In this document: one piece after another, positions 32,057 to 43,380 of the stretch
Layout of the letters: the number at the start of each line of letters is the position of its first letter
Position numbering within the stretch: position 1 is the first letter of the stretch
Made by a program: the position numbers and the translations under genes
Source of the DNA: Prorocentrum cordatum
Taxonomy: Eukaryota > Sar > Dinophyceae > Prorocentrales > Prorocentraceae
DNA length: 64,000 nucleotides
Assembly (NCBI GenBank): GCA_963575745.1
Contig: CAUYUJ010017837.1
Coordinates: 502,001 to 566,000 of the forward strand
Direction of reading: 5' to 3'
Notes under the pieces: model-generated
Seen by the model: the letters and a program-made list of their open reading frames with translations, nothing else
What the model was told of the DNA's origin: nothing
Database searches by the model: none

Positions 32057-32229
32057 ATCCCCAGCAGTTGGCCCAGCTTCGGTCCTTACGCCTTCTGGAC
32101 TTTTCTTTGCGGGCCGATAATCAAAAACAAAAATCTCCAACAGCTAGGTTAGCCCGTCGGCCCGGACAATTTCTCTCGCCGCCTGCGCGCTCGCTGGTGG
32201 CCGCGGCCCAACAAAAATATCCCCAGCAG
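32057..32229. mobile_element. 151-bp insertion flanked by 11-bp direct repeats
   Basis: The word atccccagcag occurs at 32057-32067 and 32219-32229. Other family members have this 3' segment only once and uninterrupted. The 151 bases between look like an insertion with an 11-bp target duplication, as SINE-like retroposition would leave. The insert has a short A-rich patch (aatcaaaaacaaaaatc) but no recognised tRNA-like promoter. Confidence 0.45.
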
Positions 32230-33149
32230 CCCATCCAGAAACGATGCCCAGGAAAGCTGACGGAAGAAAGGAAGAAGAGACCCACATAGTGACTCGGACC
32301 GGGCAACAACGGGGAATTGGGAGATTTTTTGTGGCGAAGGTTGCAAGTGTTATTGTTGGTGTTATTGCTCCTGCTGGTACTGTTGCCGCCGTTGATGTTG
32401 CTAGTGCTGCTGCTGTCATTGCTGATGGCACTGGTTCTCGGATGCTGAGTAGATAGAGGGGGAGGAGGAGGAGAGGAGGAGGAGAAGAAGAAGAATAAGA
32501 ATAAGAAAAAGGACAAGGAGAAGGAGGAGGACACAGGGCGGACAGATGATCCTCTGAGGATGTCTCTTGGGGGTTGTTTTGGAAACCTTTTGGAGCGTCT
32601 GGGGGGGTTCTCGGAGGTTTCGGGGATCCTCGTGGAGCCTCTTCGGGTCTCTTGGAGGTCGTTCGAATGCCTCTCAGAGCCCCTTGGGATATGTCGTGGG
32701 TGGTTGTTTTGAAGCCTCTTGGGACGTCTCGGCGGTCTCTTGGCGGTTCTGAGGACTCTTGGGCGTCTTGGGTGCCTCGGGGAGGCCGCTTGGGGTCCTC
32801 TTGGGGGTCTTTTGGGTGTCACTTGGGCCATTTTGGGGCCATCCTGGGGCTTTCGGGGCCTTGATATCGGTCAACGAAGGGGGGGCCCTCAATTACGCCC
32901 CCCCCAGGAGGCCAAAACGAGGCCAAAACCCAAGTCAAGCAAATGATGTTTGCTTCCTCGCCGAGGTCGTTTTGAACGCTCCGGCAGCTCGCGGAACCCC
33001 CTGTCCAGGTCCATGGGGAAGGGGTAGGGGGAGGGGTCAAGCTAGCCAGCTCGAGCGAGTCAAGCATGGCATGCCCATTCCCACCCGCTCTCCCACAACA
33101 TAAGAAACAATGATGGCACAACTGGGGGCTGCGCGGGCATTTAAGTGCG

Positions 33150-33326
33150 AGTGGAGGATACCCCAGGACACCGCATTGACGTCCGCGCGGGATGCGCGCC
33201 GCGTCCCACTCCCGCCACGCATTTCGCATCGTCGACGACAAGACTGGCCATGTTGAAAGGAACAACGGGCACGTTCCGGCCTCCCAAAGCATAAGAAACA
33301 ATGCTGGCGCAACTGGGTGTTGGCGC

Positions 33327-33386
<60 letters not shown>

Positions 33387-33390
33387 ATAA

Positions 33391-33442
<52 letters not shown>

Positions 33443-33446
33443 TGTG

Positions 33447-33492
<46 letters not shown>

Positions 33493-33525
33493 AACTAGTA
33501 CTAGTGATAGTAGTAGTAGTAGTAA

Positions 33526-33564
<39 letters not shown>

Positions 33565-33624
33565 CCGTCGTCATCGTAGTAGTAGTAGTAATCGTAATCG
33601 TAGTAGTAATAGTAGTAGTAGTTA

Positions 33625-33665
<41 letters not shown>

Positions 33666-33827
33666 ATCGTACCAATGGCACTAATAACGCTAGTCAGGAT
33701 GGAAGGGTCCGCGGCCTGTATGGACGTCCGCGCGCGATGTGCGCCGCGTCCCATTCCTGCCACATATTTCGCACCGTCGGCGACAAGGCAAGCCATGCTG
33801 AGAGGAAACAACGAAGACTTTGTAATC

Positions 33828-33883
<56 letters not shown>

Positions 33884-34272
33884 TGTAGTCGTAGTAGTAG
33901 TCGTCGTCGTCGTCGTCGTCGTCGTAGCAGTAGTAGTAGTAGTAGCAGTAGTAGTAGTAAGTAGTAGTATTCGTAGTAGTAGTAGTAGTAGTAGTAGTAG
34001 TGATAGTAGTAGTAGTAGTAGTAGTAGCACTAGTAGTACTAGTACAGTGGGTTTACGAATAGGTCGTTGTACTAGTAATACGAGTAATAATACGAGTCGT
34101 ATAAGCAGAAGTACTACAGGTAGTAGAAGTACTCGTACGAGTGGTAGTACAGAGTAGTAGCACTATGGAAGTAGAAGTGCTAGTAATACTTGTACGACTG
34201 TTAGACTAGTAGTAATGCCTTTTGGTCGTACAAGTTGCAGAACAAGTAGTAGCAGTAGTAGTAGTAATAGTG

Positions 34273-34303
<31 letters not shown>

Positions 34304-34313
34304 CAGCAGCAGC

Positions 34314-34347
<34 letters not shown>

Positions 34348-34645
34348 ATCGCACCAATGGCACTAATAACGCTAGTCAGGATGGGAGGGTCCGCGGCCCG
34401 CATGGACGTCCGCGCGCGATGTGCGCCGCGTCCCATTCCTGCCACATATTTCGCACCGTCGGCGACAAGGCAAGCCATGCTGAGAGGAAAAAACGAAGAC
34501 TTTGTATTGTTTTTTACAGTCAGGGTGGGCGGGCCCAGAGAGACTGCCGCGCGCGATGTGCGCCGCGTCCCATTCCTGCCACGCATTTCGCATCGTCGAC
34601 GACAAGAAAGACGATGTTGAGAAGAAAACGGCCACTTTGTATTGA
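33150..34645 (+). repeat. ~150-bp block in four copies between TAG arrays
   Basis: A block containing gacgtccgcgcg, gatgtgcgccgcgtccc and ccgtcggcgacaaggcaagc occurs at about 33165-33260 (diverged), 33668-33825, 34348-34505 and 34545-34640 (diverged). Copies 2 and 3 are nearly identical and each is preceded by a TAG array and gcactaataacgctagtcag. Segmental duplication of array plus spacer explains this. Confidence 0.75.
33320..34350. repeat. (TAG)n arrays
   Basis: Three main imperfect (agt/tag)n stretches at about 33328-33670, 33825-34200 and 34245-34350. Frames read as poly-Ser, poly-Val or poly-Thr and are artefacts. Confidence 0.95.
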
Positions 34646-34816
34646 TTTTTTAGAGTCCAGATGGGAGGTCCCGGATTGGGTCGTTATCGGCCGGAATACA
34701 AGGTAGGTGGGGGTTTATAATAATAAGGAACAAGGATAAACCCCTCCCTGGAGGGGAAGAAGGAGGGGTGGAAGAGGAAACTTCCTACACCACCGACGCC
34801 CAGAGGGCTGGTGGGA

Positions 34817-35185
34817 TTTTTCAAAGCACTGGCATCGCGCTGGAACCACACGGGGATCAGAAAACAAGGAAGTGATGCCTCTTCGACGCCATCGTAATCC
34901 CAAAACTTTTGTACAATTTGAACTCCTGCTGGTTACCGCAAGCAGACCAGGGTCGATTGAATAGTATCCAAGCAAGTTGCCATCGGGAGGTTTTTGAGAA
35001 TGCAGCACGCGCACTATTCCCGCGTTGCCAACGCAGAGGTTGTTTCTTCAGCACAGGCAAAGCTTCTCAGCGAGACCTTTCTGAAAAGACAAATGCAATT
35101 TTGTGTCAAGATATCGGAATTGCCAAAAGATAATCTTCTCAAAACATTTGTTTGCGAGCCAGGTGGCGCCGCGCCGACGCAGTGA
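34817..35185 (+). pseudogene. Family-C retrotransposon fragment, right part
   Basis: Plus-strand frames give FKALASRWNHTGI, then DAIVIPKLLYNLNSCWLPQA and a frame ending FVCEPGGAAPTQ at 35183-35185. The words W-x-H, K-L-L-Y-x-L-x-S and the trailing Arg/Lys-rich part are the usual continuation of the RT thumb/connector after the part at 31740-32039. At least two frameshifts are present. Confidence 0.6.
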
Positions 35186-35556
35186 AAGCCCGCTCGACAG
35201 ACAAAGGGTCGCCCAAAATTGCAGTGGGCAAATTGCGCGTGCACGCTGTTCCAAAAAAAGGTAAAGAGGAATCGCAATGGCAATATTGGTGAGTGAGCGA
35301 CCCCAGGAAAAAATATTAATCTTCCTCGTCGTTCCCTTCTCTCCCCCCTCCGCTGGCGCGTCGTGCGCGCTTTCGGCGTGGCCTGTAATATGTTGCGCGC
35401 GTTTGGCGCGTTTGCATCGCTCTGCCGAGGCGCCGTGCCATAGGCTGGCGCATGGCTTCTGTCTGTCAGCCCCCGCCGCGCCTGCCTCGAGGCGGCGCCG
35501 AACGCGTCCCCGTCGAGCTCCCATTGTGCTGGAGGTTGGATCGGGCGAAGAGAACT
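35186..35556. other. No supported gene
   Basis: Unique sequence with short overlapping frames on both strands. Confidence 0.35.
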
Positions 35557-35690
35557 ATGCACATGCACCGATCCTGGCGAGGCCCATCCTTGACCCAGGA
35601 TCGGTGCATATGCCTTCCTGGCCAAGGTAGGAGGGCGTATGCACCGATCCTGGCTCAGGATGGGCCTGGCCAGAATCGGTGCATGTGCAT
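35557..35690. repeat. Long foldback hairpin element 2
   Basis: Arms beginning ATGCACATGCACCGATCCTGG pair with the reverse complement at the other end (last bases CGGTGCATGTGCAT) with a few mismatches, and nested GGATCGGTGCATATGCC-type palindromes continue to the centre. A T-run follows at 35691. Same design as 23196 and 59440. Confidence 0.8.
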
Positions 35691-35699
35691 ATTTTTTTT

Positions 35700-36024
35700 T
35701 TTCCTCTATTGGAAGTCTCGTAAAAACGGTGGTATCGGCTCTGCTGGGTCTCGGGGGCGGAGGGCCGGGCCTCTGTTTTCGACGAGGGTGGCAGTTGTCC
35801 TGGGTGCCGGGGTGTTTGTGTCCAGAGCTCGGGCCGCATGGCTCAATTCACCTAGACTGATGAGCGCCTGCGTTTGGTGCAACCGTTGGGCTTCCGCGTC
35901 GGCTTTGAGCTTGGAATTGCGCATTCCCGCGCCCGTGGCATTTTGCAGCAGTCTATCCCAGGCGCCTGAATCGAGAGCTGCGACGCGGGCTTTGAGTTCA
36001 CCTTATCCAGCTCGTCCGCTATGT
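35700..36024. other. No supported gene
   Basis: Overlapping GC-rich frames without recognisable domains. Confidence 0.3.
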
Positions 36025-36549
36025 TTAGCGCGGTGCAACAATTGTCGAGGTAACATCAAAAACAGCGCGTATGTCTGCATTCTGACAGTGTTCCCCACAA
36101 ACCCGACAGCCCGTTGCGCAACATCGATGCCCACCAGGGTCTGAGTCAAGATGTGGAGGAACTGGGACTTGATGCACGTGGGTTGCCTTCGCTGCGCGGG
36201 CCCGGATTGCACTCCAAAGTCCAAGTCGATCGTCGCCAGTTGCCTCCATCTGGCAATCGCGCAACTGGTGGGTTAGTATTCTAGTCTGCAATGTTTTCGT
36301 CAAGTCGCGAATGTGGTTTACGCCGTAAGAAAACGCAAATTGCCCATGTGGGAGCGCTGATGCATTGTTTCGCAACTCTCTGACCAAGAAGGCTCGCAAT
36401 TCTGGCAGTTGACGTGCAAACCGTGGTGCTGCGGCTTTGGCCATGTCGATTACCAACATTTCCTTGGGCCATCTGCAGGGTTTGCCCTTTTGCCGCCGCT
36501 TCGTGCCCATCGCGCGTGAACCACATCGCGACGCCCGTTGGAGCTGCAA
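36025..36549 (-). CDS. Hypothetical ORF (174 aa)
   Basis: Protein-like composition with a basic N-terminus, a helical segment (RFARQLPELRAFLVRELRNN) and a Cys/His-rich end (GHRCCATGCRVCGEHC) that could be a zinc-knuckle-like cluster. No family recognised. It lies among mobile-element debris and may be a retroelement-derived remnant. Confidence 0.3.
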   Translation of the reverse strand: MQLQRASRCGSRAMGTKRRQKGKPCRWPKEMLVIDMAKAAAPRFARQLPELRAFLVRELRNNASALPHGQFAFSYGVNHIRDLTKTLQTRILTHQLRDCQMEATGDDRLGLWSAIRARAAKATHVHQVPVPPHLDSDPGGHRCCATGCRVCGEHCQNADIRAVFDVTSTIVAPR

Positions 36550-36733
36550 TGCTGATGCGTCATAAGGCGGCTCTGAACGATTGATATATTTTCCAAAAAA
36601 TTACACATTCCATATTTGTCCGTGCCTCTTGGAAGCCTTTCCTTGCGAAACCAACCCACAGTTCAGACTGGAAAAGTGGGCGCCCGTTAGCGTGCCCTGC
36701 AGTTGCCCACATGAATGGTGCATCGAATGCGTT

Positions 36734-37440
36734 TCATTGGCGTTCCACGGTTGCATCTTGCATTTCATTTGCCGTGGAATTCCGGGTAAACATCCCGCCA
36801 TTTAAAATCGGAATGTTCACCGCCGCACGAGCGTCACAAGTATTATTTGGCATGACAATGCCGTGGTCAGGTATGCGGGCGCTCGGTGGGCATGCTTGCG
36901 GCGGCGGTGCAATGGGCAGCTGAATATTATTTTGATTATTGTGCTGCTGAGCGCGTGCAGCCGACAAATCAACCGTTGCGGTTTGGAGTGCTTCGACAAA
37001 TCGGCGAAGTGGAAGTTCGTTGGCTCATTAGCCTGGGGAAACTAATTCATCCGTACTCTTGTCTTCCAGGCAGCTCATATCGCAAGTATATTGGAGCGGT
37101 GGGGTTGAGGCTTTTACATTAGAAGACGGGTGCAATAGTACCCGATATTGCACATGTTCACGGGGTGGATACATATTAACATTGAGCTGTGGGGTGCGCA
37201 GAATTGCTTCGACAATTTGTTCTTTTTCCGGTTCACTGCGGTTGATTTTTGAAATTCGTGAAGTGTCCGAATACGTTTCCATCTTATTCGCGAAATCGGT
37301 CGGTGTAGGTTGTTTGGGATGTATTATTTCACGATTTCACGTTCGCAAGTCCGTTGGCCCCTTTGCGGAGACACCAGGCTGTAAAGCAATGGTTCGCAGT
37401 TTCTGATGCCAGTTGCAGCTTCCAATATCCATTATTACAA
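36734..37440 (-). pseudogene. Degraded reading frame of unknown family
   Basis: One minus-strand frame reads from an ATG near 37431 to TGA at 36734-36736, interrupted by a TGA near 37337 and by adjacent TAA-TGA near 37025-37030. The text on each side of the stops is protein-like (for example INRSEPEKEQIVEAILRTPQ, then NELPLRRFVEALQTATVDLS). Local base composition is less GC-rich than the surroundings. Introns rather than stops are possible: a cccccag-like acceptor (tttccccag) lies beside the double stop. Confidence 0.3.
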
Positions 37441-37574
37441 TTTTGATTGTTACTGCTTATTAGTCCTGACTGACTTGTCGCTGCTTAGTCGTCCTTGTTG
37501 ACAGACCGTGCGGGGGGGGAGGCCTAAAACGAACATATATACCGCGTCCAATTAGTATGCTATGAATTGCTGGG

Positions 37575-38215
37575 GCAAGCAAAAATCGACACCCTTTCAC
37601 GCAGATCGGCGAGAAACACACGGGATTATTCAATGGCACCTTTCACGCAGATCGGCAGAGTCAAGGTCCAGAAACATAGGGGTCGTAGCACCCCTCACGC
37701 AGATCGGCGAGATCAGTGCTTAAGATCACAGGGGACTTGCCACATTTTTGAAATTCGGTGGCACCCCATCACGCACATCGGCGGGGCCGTGGTGCAAAGA
37801 CATAATGGATTCGCCACACTCTTAAAATTTCCTGGCGCCCTTGCCGCAAATAGGCGAAGTCATGCTCCAAAAAACGCGGTGCTTCTGCCATATGTTTTGA
37901 CATTCGGTAGCTTTCCTCACGCAGATCGGCGGAGTCAGGATGCAAAGGATGTACAACATGTCTTTAATTGGGTGACACCTCCCACAAATCGGCGGGGGCA
38001 GGGTGCAATAGGGTGCAATAACACAGGATTTAACGCATTTCTGAAAGCAGATCGGCCGGGTCAGGGTCAAAAAACGTAACGGATTTGCCATATTTCTGAA
38101 ATTCGGTGCTACCTCATGTAGATTAGCGGGTCAAGGTGCAAAAACCGAAGATTTACCACATTTCTGACAACAAATCGGCGGGGTCAAGGCTCAACAACAT
38201 AACGGATTTGCCGAA
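37575..38215 (+). repeat. Variable tandem repeat (cacgcagatcggcggggtca), left part
   Basis: About ten units of 50-80 bp. Each contains cacgcagatcggcg-ggtcagggt, then caaaaacatagggatttgcc, then acatttctgaaattcggtgg. Spacing varies and units have drifted. The array continues at 39591 after an inserted mobile element. Confidence 0.75.
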
Positions 38216-39590
38216 TTCTTCACGCTTCGCGTGTCCCCACCAGCCCATCTCAAAACAGCAACTCTAGCGAAGCATGCCGACAGTCGTGTTTTTCAGGCGT
38301 GTTTCCGCCTGCCCCCGCATATCTCCCCTGTTCCTCCTTCCTCCCGCCTCCTTGTACATCCTCCTTGTGGTGGGAGCGGGAGAAGGACGAGGCGGAGGAG
38401 GAGGGAGAGAAAGCGCTCCTCGTGGTTTGAGTCGTTCGGGTTTCTCGTCCTGGTGTGAGTCGTTCGGGCCCTTCTTCCTGGTGTGAGTCGTTCGGGCTCT
38501 TCGTCCTGGTGTGAGTCGTTCGGGCTTCTCGTGGTGTGAGTTATTCGGGCCCCTCGTCCTGGTGTGAGTCGTTCGGGCTCCTCCTCTTGCCCGTCCAGAA
38601 ACGACGCCCAGGCGAGTATAGGGTCGTCCTGATGGGCTTTTCGGCGTCTTGGGTGCCTCGGGGGGGCCTCTTTGGGCCGTTTGGGATCCTCTTGGGGGCC
38701 TCCTGGGAGCCTTTTGGGGCCATCTTGGGGCCTCTTGGTGCCTCCTGGGCGCTTCTTGGGGCCATCTTGGAGGAAATCGATCAAAGAAGAGGGGGGCTTT
38801 AATTAGCGCTGCCCCCTCAGAAGGCCAAAATAGGGCCAACACCTTGATAAAATCAATGAGTTTGGCCTGAAAGAAGAGGGGAGCTTGAATTACCGCTGCC
38901 CCCTCAAAAGGCCACAATGGGGCCACAACCGTAGTAAAATCAATGATTTTGGCTTCAAAGAAGAGGGGAGCACTTTTCTGCCCCCCCCCGTCGGGGCCAG
39001 AATCCTCGTGAGGGGTGTCGTTGTTTAGCCCTCCCAGGAGTCGAGAAAAAAACCTTCCAACGACCCGCGGGGCGCCCTCTCCAGGCCCAGGGGGAGGGGG
39101 TAGGGGGAGGGGTAAACCCCTCCCCGAAGGGGAAGAAGGGGGGTGAGAACAGAGCGGGCTCTCTAAACCACTCACGCCCAAAGGGCTGGTGGGATTAGCG
39201 CTGCCCCCTCATAAAAGGCAAAATAGGCCCAAAACCTTCGTAAAATCAATGATTTTGCCTTGAAAGAAGAGGAGAACTGTACTGAGCGCTGCCCCTCAAA
39301 AAGCCAAAATGAAGCCAAAACCGTAGTACAATCAATGATTTTGGCTTCAAAGAAGAGGAGAGCATTTATTCTCCCTCCCCCCGTCGGGGCCAGAATCCTC
39401 GTGATGGGTATCGTTTTTTAGCCCTCCCAGGGGTCGAAAACAAAAACCCTCCAACGACCCGCGAAACGCCCTCTCCAGGCCCAGGGGGAGGGGGTAGGGG
39501 GGAGGGGTAAACCCCTCCCCGAAGGGGAAGAAGGGGGGTTGAGAACAAAGAAAGCTCCCTAAACTACTCACGCCCAAAGGGCTGGTGGGA
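38216..39590 (-). mobile_element. CCCACCAGCCC-family element, copy D, with a second 5' half
   Basis: Minus-strand reading: an outer 5' end at 39590 runs through the pyrimidine block and core to ...gagggggcagcgctaa. There a second, complete element begins (TCCCACCAGCCC at 39194) and continues to the 3' hairpin and GAAGAA at 38216. The inner element inserted at an AAT inside the core of the outer one, whose 3' half is now missing, probably lost by recombination between the two similar 3' parts. The ~25-bp minisatellite is short here (38420-38580). Flanks on both sides are units of the same tandem array. Confidence 0.75.
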
Positions 39591-39790
39591 TTCCTGAATT
39601 CGGTGGCACATTTCACGCAGTTCGGCGGGGTTAAGGCTCAAAACCACAAAAGTTTCAATATTTCTGAAATGCGGTGGCACCCGTCACGCAGATCGGTAGG
39701 GTCAGGGCTCAAAAACACAGGGTATTCGCCACATGTGTGACATTCGGCAGCACCATTCATGCAAATCCATAGGGTCAGGGTCCACAAACA
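39591..39790 (+). repeat. Variable tandem repeat, right part
   Basis: Two to three further units of the array at 37575 (gaattcggtggcac, cacgcagttcggcggggtta, cacgcagatcggtagggtca). Confidence 0.7.
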
Positions 39791-40562
39791 GAAGGGATCC
39801 CAATACGTAGCCCCCGTTGTTGTCGCCGCCGCCGTCGTAATCCCTGATTCCGCGGGGCCGTTCTGACCCTCCTCCCCCAGGGCCGCATGGCATTTCCAAC
39901 GTGACTCTACAAATTACGCTACCGAGGAACCCCACACACATAATTTAATTCTTATGTGTTTGCTGCTCATTATCGTCTCTGCGCAATCCTGCGTTTTAAA
40001 CCCACGTCGCGAATGTTTCCCTATTTTGTCATCCAACACACTACTGAATGAACCTCCTCCCTCTTCCCCGCTCTCTATCCTTCATCGGGAAAAAGCTCGA
40101 GGTGGTCACCGAGGGCCGTGTCCTAGGGTCCCAACAACAAATGAGGTGATGCAAAACGATTGCCAACAGCTCGAGTAGTCAGGGGGCCCACTGTGGAAGT
40201 TGGTGCACATCACACCCCCTCGCCTCATGCTGCGTTCTCCCGCACCCCTGCCTCCCTCTCTTTCCTCGGTCGGTCTACTTTTTCGAGTCCCATGCAGTTT
40301 CCACACGTCTGTCGCCGCGTCTCTTCGACGGAGAGTCTCTGAGGTGCGCGCGCAAAAAGCTTGCATGGCGAGCGTGATCCGCCTGCGTGCGATATGCGAG
40401 TGCCCTTCGATGGAAAATCTCTGGACTGTGGTTGCCACGGCAACCAAAGCTGGGCGGGCGCTCCGAAATCGTCCAGGAGCGGCACGGGCCGCGCGAATGC
40501 GACGCGGCTGGAAAGCCCTGCCTTTGTCGGAAAGACTCTTGCGGCCGTGCGCTCCAACGACC
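39791..40562. other. 3' flank of the USP/PIF1 gene, no further gene supported
   Basis: Contains two words that recur inside the gene's presumed introns: gtcaccgagggccgtg at about 40102 and ttcgacggagagtctctg at about 40325. Otherwise short overlapping frames. Confidence 0.35.
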
Positions 40563-41866
40563 TCACGCCGCCGGCAAGATCCATTTGCGTTCCAGGGCGA
40601 GGGCCTCGATCTCCCGCGTCTCCGTGGCCATGCGCTCATCAAACTTCGGGAGGGCTTGGAGCGCGGACGGAGGTGGGCCCTTCTGCAAGAGCTCCCGTGG
40701 CGGCGGCCGAAGCAAGAGCATGTCTTCCATGCAAGTGGCTCTGCTGAGCATCACGTACATGTGCAGCCACCAGGTCTCCTCTCTTTCCTCCGGTATGCCA
40801 ATGCTCGTGTCCTGCGCGCAGTCGATGGTCACCCCGGTGCGGATCGTGTGGCCCTGTGACGCGGTGGATGTCAGGAAACGCCCGTGCGTGAGCGCGTACC
40901 CATACCTTTGGACCCAGTGCGTTTTGTTGGTGCTTGTCCACTTGAAGTTCGCCTCCATGAGCGGGAAGCAGAACAGGCCGTTTGCCTTCTCTTCGTCAAT
41001 TCCGAAAGAGTTGGTGGGGGCGGCGACCACGTCCGGGCTTTGCTTCTCAAACTTGTGCACCTGCATCCAGATTCCGGCAAGCAGAAAGCGCGGGCGGAAG
41101 ATCTCTCCTGGCGCGCACGCGTCGTACCTGACCTGGTCGCTGCTCTCGAACACGAAGCTCACAATGGTGGCTTTCTGCTCCTGGACCAAGCTCTTGCGCT
41201 TGGACACCTTGACCGTGAATCTCACCTCCATGCCCACGTGCGCTGGGGGAACTCCGTGCATGTGCCCCGTCTCGCAAGGGTTTGGCACGTTCAGCAGCCT
41301 TTTGCAAGCCTCCACTGTTTCCTGTGGTGCGCCGCAGGAGGCGCCCTCGTCCTTTGACTGCAAGAAGACCAGCGGCACGCCCATGGCGCGAGAGTCGACC
41401 ATGGTCCGGCGAGACATCCATCGGCACAGCGCACTCCAGTACCAGGCCATCCCGAATCCGGTCGCAAACTTCTCCTCGTCGTGCCTCGGGTCCCTCACTC
41501 CGGTCGTGCAGTCGGTGGCGACCCGAGCCTGGAAAGTTGCCCAGACATAGTCGGGGATCCGTCGCGCGTGGCGCATGCAGGCGAGGAGCTCGATCAGCGG
41601 GTCGCCCGGCCTGAAGCGCTCGGTGCCCTTCAGCTCGATCACGTGGGGCACTTTGCCGAACACTCTAATGGCGTGCTGCACTTCCGCGCTCGGAGGCTTT
41701 TCCAACTTGTAATTGCCGTGCTTATCTTTCTCTTGAACGTCCCTGATGAGCCCTATGGCTTTCGTCGGGGTGAGCTGGAGGAAGTCGCCCAAGTGAATGA
41801 CGATGGGGACTCGCCCAAAATGGTGGTGGTCCTTCCTGTAGTTGGACTCGTCCACGGCGAACGCGC
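40563..41866 (-). pseudogene. PIF1-like DNA helicase, C-terminal half
   Basis: Begins in frame near 41866 and ends at TGA 40563-40565. Helicase motifs in order: VIHLGDFLQLTP (motif III, near the start), ELKGTERFRPGDPL (motif IV region), a long middle, YGYALTHGRFLTSTASQGHT (motif V; the PIF1-type T-x-x-x-S-Q-G-x-T) and LHMYVMLSRAT (motif VI, arginine finger). These are superfamily-1B 5'-3' helicase motifs as found in PIF1 and in Helitron transposases. The first half is in the next entry, in another frame. A single-base shift near 41862-41870 separates them, between MLDFRCMFG and AFAVDESNYRKDHHHFG. No intron-like sequence lies at the shift, so it is a frameshift mutation or an assembly error. 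Confidence 0.75.
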
Positions 41867-43050
41867 CTGCCGAACATGCACCTGAAGTCCAGCATGTTGT
41901 AGAGGGATGCTGATATCATGCTGATCTCCTCCACAATGAGCACGCGCACCTTGCGCCAGCGTTGCTCCAGCTTCTTGAGCTTGTCCTGGCTTGGCCGCAT
42001 CTTGGCGTTCGTATACTCCTGCACGCCCATGCCTCCAGCTCCGCGCATCGTCATGGCCTCCACGTCCGCCGTCGAGATGTTCTTGGCCTGAGCGTTGGAG
42101 AAGGCCGCCACGACGAGGCTCGGACTCGCTTTGCTCTCTTCAGGCCAGATGTGGTTCACCGCCTTGAAAACGAGCTCCTGGACCGCGTGCGTTTTACCGG
42201 ATCCGCCCTGGCCAAGCAGGAGGACGTGGTGGACCTTGCGCTGGTGGCAGGGGGTGCCGTTCTTCTCGTCGCGCCAGACCTGGTCACAGGCATCCGCAAA
42301 TCGCATGGCAAAGATGATCTGGTCCCGAGTGAGCCGCTTTTTCTTTAGCAAGCCAGCCACGAGGTCTATGATGCAAGCGCTCGGAGTAGCGTGCACGCCT
42401 GCCTCGTCGAATGGCGCCGGCTCGGGGTCCTTCCCGTCTCCCGCGCCAGGCGCCTTCTCCTCGTCGTCAGAGTCACTCTCGTCTGTGGTCTTATCCTGGA
42501 ATGCGACATCCTGCAGCCTGAGCATCTGGAGCTGCTTGTCCACGTGGTCCGTGCCGCTCCACACGTCCGGCATGTTGTCGTGCAGACTTCGGTATTGCAG
42601 ACGCCATGCTTCCCCGTGGCCTTGGTCAAACAGGCGAACAGCGCGCGAGTTGTCGACGAGGACGTCCTTCCAGTCCATGCACGGGAGGGCGAGCAACTCT
42701 TTCTCGAAGGTTCGGAGCCGGGTCCTATGGCCGCAGGTCAGCGTCTTCCTGAAGTTTTCGGAACTCCTCATTCCCAGAAGGGGCAGCTCCTCGAAAGTGC
42801 CGATCTTCAACTGCGGCGCAGCGGGAGGGTCGTCCGCCGCGTCGCCCGCCCCCTCGCCGTCGCTAGGCCCGTCCTCGCCAGCGGTCATGCGGAGGTGCGC
42901 CTGGTGAACGGCAGCGTCGGACTGGTACTGACGCGGACGGTGCTCCATGCGGGCCCTCGCGAGGCCCTCCAGATTCTGCGCGACCTGCAGCCCGACGAGG
43001 GCGGCGTAATGCTTCACCGCGGCTCGCTCCTTGCTCTTGTCGGGACCTCA
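41867..43050 (-). pseudogene. PIF1-like DNA helicase, N-terminal half
   Basis: Open on the minus strand from about 43050. From the in-frame M equivalent at 43017: a linker rich in Asp/Glu (residues about 45-70 and 175-205), then KKRLTRDQIIFAMRFADACD, the Walker A motif LLLGQGGSGKTHA (about 266-278), VVAAFSNAQAKNISTADVEA (motif Ia region) and the Walker B VLIVEEISMIS (about 359-369). ATP binding and hydrolysis residues are present, so this part was under constraint until recently. The preceding exon is at 43381-43898; between them (43050-43380) is an intron-like segment with no matching frame. Confidence 0.75.
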
Positions 43051-43380
43051 GGGGCACGGGGGGCGGGAAGCACTGAAGCACGCTGACAAGCAACGCGGAA
43101 TCATCCGAAACGTGCAAAGGTGGCGGCGCGCGCCGAGATCACGAGATGGGCCCGACCAGCGGGCCTGGCTTTCTGGCCGAAGCCCAAGAGAAGAAGTGGG
43201 GGTTACCGAGGGCCGTTGCCTGGAAAACGTGAAATCCCCGAGACTTGTCCGACGTCTGAAGGGCAACAACGCACGCGACGACGCTGACGACCATCTCGAC
43301 AATCTCCTGAGATCGGAAGGGCCACCGACGCAGTCGACGATCTCGAGCGGAGCATCGGTCGGGGCTATAGATCGGCGCCA

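Larger units (their letters stand above)
32040..34816 (-). mobile_element. CCCACCAGCCC-family element, copy C, expanded by TAG arrays (2777 bp)
   Basis: Read on the minus strand it begins TCCCACCAGCCCTCTGGGCG at 34816, runs through the pyrimidine block, a core with gaggaagcaaacatcatttg and a CCAAGAGGC tract (32560-32860), and ends CCCCAGC...ATACGCGAAGCGTCTAGAA at 32040 followed by T. Its interior is interrupted between the pyrimidine block and the core by TAG arrays and their spacers (33045-34740). It splits the family-C RT fragment (31740-32039 and 34817-35185). Confidence 0.7.

Noticed and set aside
33192-34157. Long Val-, Ser- and Thr-rich frames
   Set aside because: Translations of the TAG arrays on either strand.
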